A stretch of 64,000 bases of DNA from positions 1-64,000 of the forward strand of contig JANRJS010000026.1 of NCBI GenBank assembly GCA_033763835.1, read 5' to 3'. Below are positions 60,493-64,000 of this stretch, piece by piece (the first letter of the stretch is position 1; each line of letters starts with the position of its first letter). The notes under the pieces were generated by a model. That model searched no databases, had not been told where the DNA came from, and saw only the letters and a program-made list of their open reading frames with translations. The translations under genes were made by a program, and so were the position numbers. The stretch comes from JAPKYZ01 sp033763835 (GTDB lineage Bacteria > Acidobacteriota > Terriglobia > Bryobacterales > Bryobacteraceae).

Positions 60493-61869
60493 ATGACCCG
60501 CCGCGAGTTTGCCCAAGTCCCCGCCGCGTTGGCGGCGCAAAGCGCGCCTCCGCCGAACATTTTGTTCGTCATGCCCGATCAGTGGCGCGGCATGGATCTG
60601 GGGTCGCAAGGCGCGCAGGTTCGAACGCCGAATCTCGACAGACTCGCCGCTCGGGGCGTCCAGTTTGACAACGCCGTCGCCAACACGCCCGTCTGTAGTC
60701 CGGCGCGCGCCAGCCTGCTCACCGGGCAGTACGCGCATTCGGTGGATATGGCGGTGAACGATCTGCCGCTTGACGATCGCCATCCGACCATCGCGAAGAT
60801 TCTCGCGAAAGCGGGCTACTATACGGGATTTGTCGGCAAATGGCATCTGCATGGCGGTCCGCGTATGCCCGGCTACGTGCCGCCCGAGCGCCGCCAGGGT
60901 TACGAGTTCTGGGCCGCGTCCATCTGCAATCACTCCTATTTTGAGCAAGTGTATTTCCGCGATTCCCCCGAGCCGATTCGCATGCCGGGCTATGAGAGTT
61001 ACGGCTGGACCGAACTCGCGATCGAATTCATCGAGAAGGCGAAATTGCGCCGGCAACCGTGGTTCCTGTCTCTACAGCAAGGACCGCCGCACGACCCGTA
61101 TCTCTGGCCGCCCGGTTTCGAGAAGTCTTACGATCCAGCGGCGATCGCCATGCGGCCTAACTGGTCTGGCGGTGCGAAGATCGCCGGCGCCGGAACGATC
61201 GGCACGCGCCAGCACATCGCCGCCTACTATGCCGCCATCGAAGCACTCGACCGCGAGGTGGGTAAGCTGCTCGAAAAGATCGATTCCAATACCCTCGTGC
61301 TGTTTCTCTCCGACCACGGCGACATGCTCGGCTCGCAGAACACGGCGTTGAAACGCAAACCATGGGAAGAAAGCTGCCGCGTGCCGCTGATTTTCTCGGG
61401 GCCCGGGATTCCACAAGGGTGGCGCACGCCGCAGCCGATCTCTCACATCGATCTCGTACCGACCATGCTGGGATTCGCCGGGCAAAAACCCACGCCCGAA
61501 ATGCCGGGTTGCGATTTCTCGAACTTCATCCGCACGCGTGGACGGTCGAAGCCGAAGGATTTGCCGAAACACTCGATGCTCATGTCGCACTCGATGACCG
61601 AAGCCCGACAATTCGACCCGTGGCGGGGTTTGCGGACCACGCGTTGGAAATATGCGAGGTTCGAGAACAAGCCGTGGGTGCTCTACGATCTGGCGGCCGA
61701 TCCGTTCGAGCGGACGAATTTGATCGGCGAGGCACGCCACGCGAAGTTAATGGCCGGGTTCGACAGAGAAATCGAGACGTGGCAGCGGCATTTCAACGAC
61801 TCCTGGGCGGAGCAGGTGGACTGGCGGCTGCGGGAACGGGTGCAACCCAACGCTCGCCGGGGCGTCTGA
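60493..61869 (+). CDS. sulfatase (type I, formylglycine-dependent)
   Basis: A 458-residue sulfatase. The CxPxR motif CSPARASLLTG with Cys68 (to become formylglycine), the early metal ligands in MPDQWRG (Asp29), the KWHLHG motif and SDHGDMLG with metal acids are all present. The N-terminus MTRREFAQVPAALAAQ is Tat-like, consistent with export after cytoplasmic maturation. Together with the glycan-related genes elsewhere in the window it may desulfate polysaccharides; choline-sulfatase-type activity is an alternative. The VWFA gene follows after 12 bases. Confidence 0.95.
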   Translation: MTRREFAQVPAALAAQSAPPPNILFVMPDQWRGMDLGSQGAQVRTPNLDRLAARGVQFDNAVANTPVCSPARASLLTGQYAHSVDMAVNDLPLDDRHPTIAKILAKAGYYTGFVGKWHLHGGPRMPGYVPPERRQGYEFWAASICNHSYFEQVYFRDSPEPIRMPGYESYGWTELAIEFIEKAKLRRQPWFLSLQQGPPHDPYLWPPGFEKSYDPAAIAMRPNWSGGAKIAGAGTIGTRQHIAAYYAAIEALDREVGKLLEKIDSNTLVLFLSDHGDMLGSQNTALKRKPWEESCRVPLIFSGPGIPQGWRTPQPISHIDLVPTMLGFAGQKPTPEMPGCDFSNFIRTRGRSKPKDLPKHSMLMSHSMTEARQFDPWRGLRTTRWKYARFENKPWVLYDLAADPFERTNLIGEARHAKLMAGFDREIETWQRHFNDSWAEQVDWRLRERVQPNARRGV

Positions 61870-61881
61870 TAGTTTAGAACC

Positions 61882-63018
61882 ATGAAGTCGCGACTCCTGT
61901 TGGTTTTGGGCGCGGGTAGCCTGCTCGCCGCCGGACTCGTCCTGCTCATGCCGCAAGCGGGCCAAGCGCAGTCGGGCCCCAAGAAGGAGTCTTCGGAGTC
62001 CGTCGCCAAGCGCCCGAAAAAGGGCGAGCCCGCCGAAGCCGAGCTGCCGAAAATTCCGTCGAAGATGCAAAAGAAGGAACTGCCCGAGGGCGTTCCCACT
62101 TTCAAGAGCGATGTGACGACGGTGAACGTCGATGTCGCCGTGCTCGACAACAAAGGCCGGTTTATCCCCGGGATTCCGAAAGAGCGTTTCCGGATTCTCG
62201 AGGACAATGTCCCGCAGCAGATTACCAACTTCGGACTGGGCGAAGGCCCGATGACCGTCTGCATGGTGATCGAGTTTTCGAACCTGTTCCAGCAGTACTG
62301 GTCGTACGGTTGGATGGAGACGCTGCAGGCGACGTACGGATTTCTGGAAACCCTAAAGCCCGAAGACTACGTGGCGGTGGTGGCCTACGATTTGCGCCCC
62401 GAAATTCTTTCCGATTTCTCCACCGATAAGCGCAAGGCTTACGAGGCCATGCAGCGGTTGCGGATCGCCGCCTACTCCGAATCGAATCTTTACGACGCGC
62501 TCACGGACACAACGGCACGCATGTCGGAGATCGAAGGGCGCAAAGCGATCATTGTTTTCGCTAGCGGAATCGATACATTTTCGAAACTGACTTTTGACAA
62601 AACCCGCCGTCAGTTGCAGCAGGACGGCGTGCCGATTTACTCGATCGGGCTGCTCCAGTACGTCCGCGAGTGGATGGACGCCCGCGGCTATATGGGGGCC
62701 ATCCAGCGATTGGACTTCTTACAAGCCGACAACCAACTCCGAACTTTCTCGCGAGAAACCGGCGGCCAGAGCTTCTTCCCGCGGTTTATGGGCGAGTTTC
62801 CGGGGATCTTCCGCGCCATCCACGATTCGCTTCGCAACCAATATTCATTGGGTTACCAGCCGACCAACCAGGAGAAAGACGGCAAGTTCCGCAAGCTCAA
62901 AGTGGAGCTGGTAGCCGACGACGGGCAGCCTCTAAAGATTGTCGACGAGAAGCGGAAGCCGATCAAATATACGATCGTCGCCAAGTCGGGTTACAACGCG
63001 CCGCGCGCCGTCGAGTGA
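61882..63018 (+). CDS. VWFA-related acidobacterial-type protein (TIGR03436)
   Basis: A 378-residue exported protein. A signal peptide (~1-31) precedes a Lys/Glu/Pro-rich linker and the acidobacterial VWFA-related domain: NVDVAVLDNKGRFIPGI, FRILEDNVPQQITNF, then the VWA fold with DALTDTTARM, RKAIIVFASGIDTFS and NQYSLGYQPTNQEKDGKF. The MIDAS motif, normally DxSxS, reads VIEFSNL here, so metal binding may be weakened. This family is almost restricted to Acidobacteria and is a strong taxonomic marker. Function unknown, probably a cell-surface adhesin-like protein. Confidence 0.93.
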   Translation: MKSRLLLVLGAGSLLAAGLVLLMPQAGQAQSGPKKESSESVAKRPKKGEPAEAELPKIPSKMQKKELPEGVPTFKSDVTTVNVDVAVLDNKGRFIPGIPKERFRILEDNVPQQITNFGLGEGPMTVCMVIEFSNLFQQYWSYGWMETLQATYGFLETLKPEDYVAVVAYDLRPEILSDFSTDKRKAYEAMQRLRIAAYSESNLYDALTDTTARMSEIEGRKAIIVFASGIDTFSKLTFDKTRRQLQQDGVPIYSIGLLQYVREWMDARGYMGAIQRLDFLQADNQLRTFSRETGGQSFFPRFMGEFPGIFRAIHDSLRNQYSLGYQPTNQEKDGKFRKLKVELVADDGQPLKIVDEKRKPIKYTIVAKSGYNAPRAVE

Positions 63019-63072
63019 CCGGCGAAAGTCAAGCGGAATAACCCTCGCCGCTTGTAGCCGATACGAAAGTCG

Positions 63073-63101
63073 TTGACACATCCGTGATGGGACTGTTACC
63101 T
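63073..63101 (+). promoter_or_regulatory. possible sigma-70-type promoter before receiver gene
   Basis: A perfect TTGACA (63073-63078) is followed after 17 bases by TTACCT (63096-63101), a poor -10. It lies 50 bases upstream of the receiver gene start. The -35 match is notable but the -10 is weak. Confidence 0.35.
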
Positions 63102-63151
63102 TCCAAAAGCTTTCCGAAGCGTTCTCGGAACGCTCGCCGAATACAGACCCC

Positions 63152-63592
63152 ATGCAATCATCTAAATCCGCACCCCCTTTGATCCTCCTGGTCGACGATC
63201 GCGAGGACGGTCTCGCCGCGCGCAAGAGCGTGCTTGAGGCTCAGGGTTACAAGACGGTTATCGCTTCTTCGGCCCATGTGGCGCTTGAAGCGTTCAAAGT
63301 CCAGTCGTTCGACCTGGTTGTCACCGATTACAAGATGCCGGAGATGAGCGGTATCGATTTGATCCAGCTCATGCGGCGGATCAAGCCCGAAGTGCCCATC
63401 ATTCTGATTTCCGGTTTCGTTCATGTTCTCGGGCTTGACGAGGGTACGACTGGCGCGGATACGGTGATTGCCAAAAGCTCGAACGAGGTGACCCTTCTGG
63501 TCCGCGCAGTCCACAAACTGCTTACCCGGAAAAAGCCGATGGGAACGCACGGGGACACCCCGAAGGCGAAGAAGCGCGGAACCGTAGGGTGA
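63152..63592 (+). CDS. single-domain response regulator (CheY-like)
   Basis: A 146-residue receiver-only protein: acidic pair in LLVDDRED, phospho-acceptor Asp in VVTDYKMPEMSG (near residue 59), switch Ser in ILISGF and Lys in VIAKSS. A basic, disordered C-terminal tail (KKPMGTHGDTPKAKKRGTVG) has no output domain. It could act by protein-protein interaction or as a phosphate sink. No histidine kinase is adjacent, so its partner is elsewhere. Confidence 0.92.
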   Translation: MQSSKSAPPLILLVDDREDGLAARKSVLEAQGYKTVIASSAHVALEAFKVQSFDLVVTDYKMPEMSGIDLIQLMRRIKPEVPIILISGFVHVLGLDEGTTGADTVIAKSSNEVTLLVRAVHKLLTRKKPMGTHGDTPKAKKRGTVG

Positions 63593-63611
63593 GTCCGCTA
63601 GTCTAAAAAGC

Positions 63612-64000
63612 GTGAGACGGTTGGGGGTAATCTTCGGTGTCGCAGCGCTCGTTTGCGCCGTTGCGTTTGCCTCTCCTCCTCCCGCCGCGAAGAAGAAAAC
63701 GGCCGCTATAAGGCAGGCGGCGCCTAACCCGGCGAAGCTCTGGCTTTCGAAGCTGACGCTCCGCCAGCAAGTGGCGCAACTGGTCGTAGCCCGCTTCTAC
63801 GGCGAGGCTCCGGCGTCGAACCGCAAGCTGTATCGCGAACTCCACCGGCTTGTGACCGTGACGCAAGTCGGTGGATTGATCGTCCTTAATCGAGTCCGCA
63901 ACGGCATCGTCGTGAACGCCGAACCGCATGCGATGGCGTCGTTCCTCAACCGGATGCAACGAGCCGCACCGCTCCCTTTGATTGTCGGCGGCGATTTCGA
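63612..64000 (+). CDS. glycoside hydrolase family 3-like protein (3' truncated by window)
   Basis: Read from a GTG at 63612, the frame stays open to the window end (129 codons). The protein begins with a signal peptide (RRLGVIFGVAALVCAVAFA), a short Lys/Ala/Pro linker, then the start of a GH3 N-terminal domain: LWLSKLTLRQQVAQLV, VTQVGGLIVLN and LNRMQRAAPLPLIVGGDFE. This matches secreted beta-N-acetylhexosaminidases and beta-glucosidases (NagZ/BglX-like). The catalytic Asp region lies outside the window, so substrate class is open. Confidence 0.85.
   Translation, partial: MRRLGVIFGVAALVCAVAFASPPPAAKKKTAAIRQAAPNPAKLWLSKLTLRQQVAQLVVARFYGEAPASNRKLYRELHRLVTVTQVGGLIVLNRVRNGIVVNAEPHAMASFLNRMQRAAPLPLIVGGDF

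Noticed and set aside
60267..60572. 101-codon minus-strand frame beyond the PEP-CTERM gene
   Set aside because: Its only recognisable part is the duplicated fragment; it lacks a signal peptide and sorting tail and overlaps the sulfatase start.
1..64000. Mobile element, prophage or CRISPR array
   Set aside because: No transposase, integrase, phage structural gene or regular spaced direct repeat array was seen; the short repeats found are regulatory-like or gene remnants.

Overview
This is a GC-rich, gene-dense bacterial chromosome segment with no phage, insertion sequence, CRISPR array, tRNA or rRNA that I could find. The best fit is an acidobacterium of the Bryobacterales/Solibacter type. 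The evidence is a VWFA-related protein of the acidobacterial type (61882-63018), two secreted proteins with the Solibacter-type TIGR03437 C-terminal domain (41241-43349 and 47993-48757), a very large TonB receptor with an N-terminal carboxypeptidase-regulatory domain, a PEP-CTERM protein, and many Tat-exported Gfo/Idh/MocA, sulfatase and sugar-isomerase-like enzymes. This assignment is inferred from protein families, not from a database search.

Layout. 1-1519: end of an alpha/beta hydrolase and an orphan AbiEi-type antitoxin. 1520-6689: exported catalase-peroxidase KatG, a Y-family DNA polymerase coupled to a small zinc-ribbon protein, and cyclopropane-fatty-acid synthase. 6686-21135: the most interesting part. 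Eight minus-strand genes are joined by overlapping or nearly touching start and stop codons: two membrane desaturases, a cytochrome P450, a fatty-acyl-AMP ligase/ACP/thioester-reductase fusion, an ABC ATPase, an FtsX-type permease, a LolA-like periplasmic protein and an outer-membrane beta-barrel. A methyltransferase and a Baeyer-Villiger-type flavin monooxygenase are transcribed divergently. Together they look like an undescribed pathway that makes a modified unsaturated lipid and exports it to the outer membrane.

21118-30057: TonB receptor, three Gfo/Idh/MocA oxidoreductases, a bicupin, a TIM-barrel isomerase-like protein and a DUF1080 (3-keto-disaccharide hydrolase family) protein, plausibly an envelope module for oxidative glycoside breakdown. 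30060-41058: a zinc metalloprotease, then a coupled run of DUF5060 protein, TsaB, a 1310-residue cytochrome c/cyclase-toroid protein and an atypical AroE, followed by SerB and an RDD membrane protein. 41241-45650: PEGA/TIGR03437 protein, exported RidA, DUF362 protein and an unknown protein.

45647-53372: PhoR/PhoB-like two-component pair with two Pho-box-like repeat arrays, followed by a TIGR03437 protein, TonB receptor and surface beta-helix protein, ending in a strong terminator; this is a likely phosphate-responsive envelope operon. 53466-64000: MetH, a small membrane protein, a beta-propeller dihaem cytochrome, a PEP-CTERM protein with a nearby duplicated fragment, a sulfatase, a VWFA protein, a lone receiver protein, and the start of a GH3 glycosidase that runs off the window.
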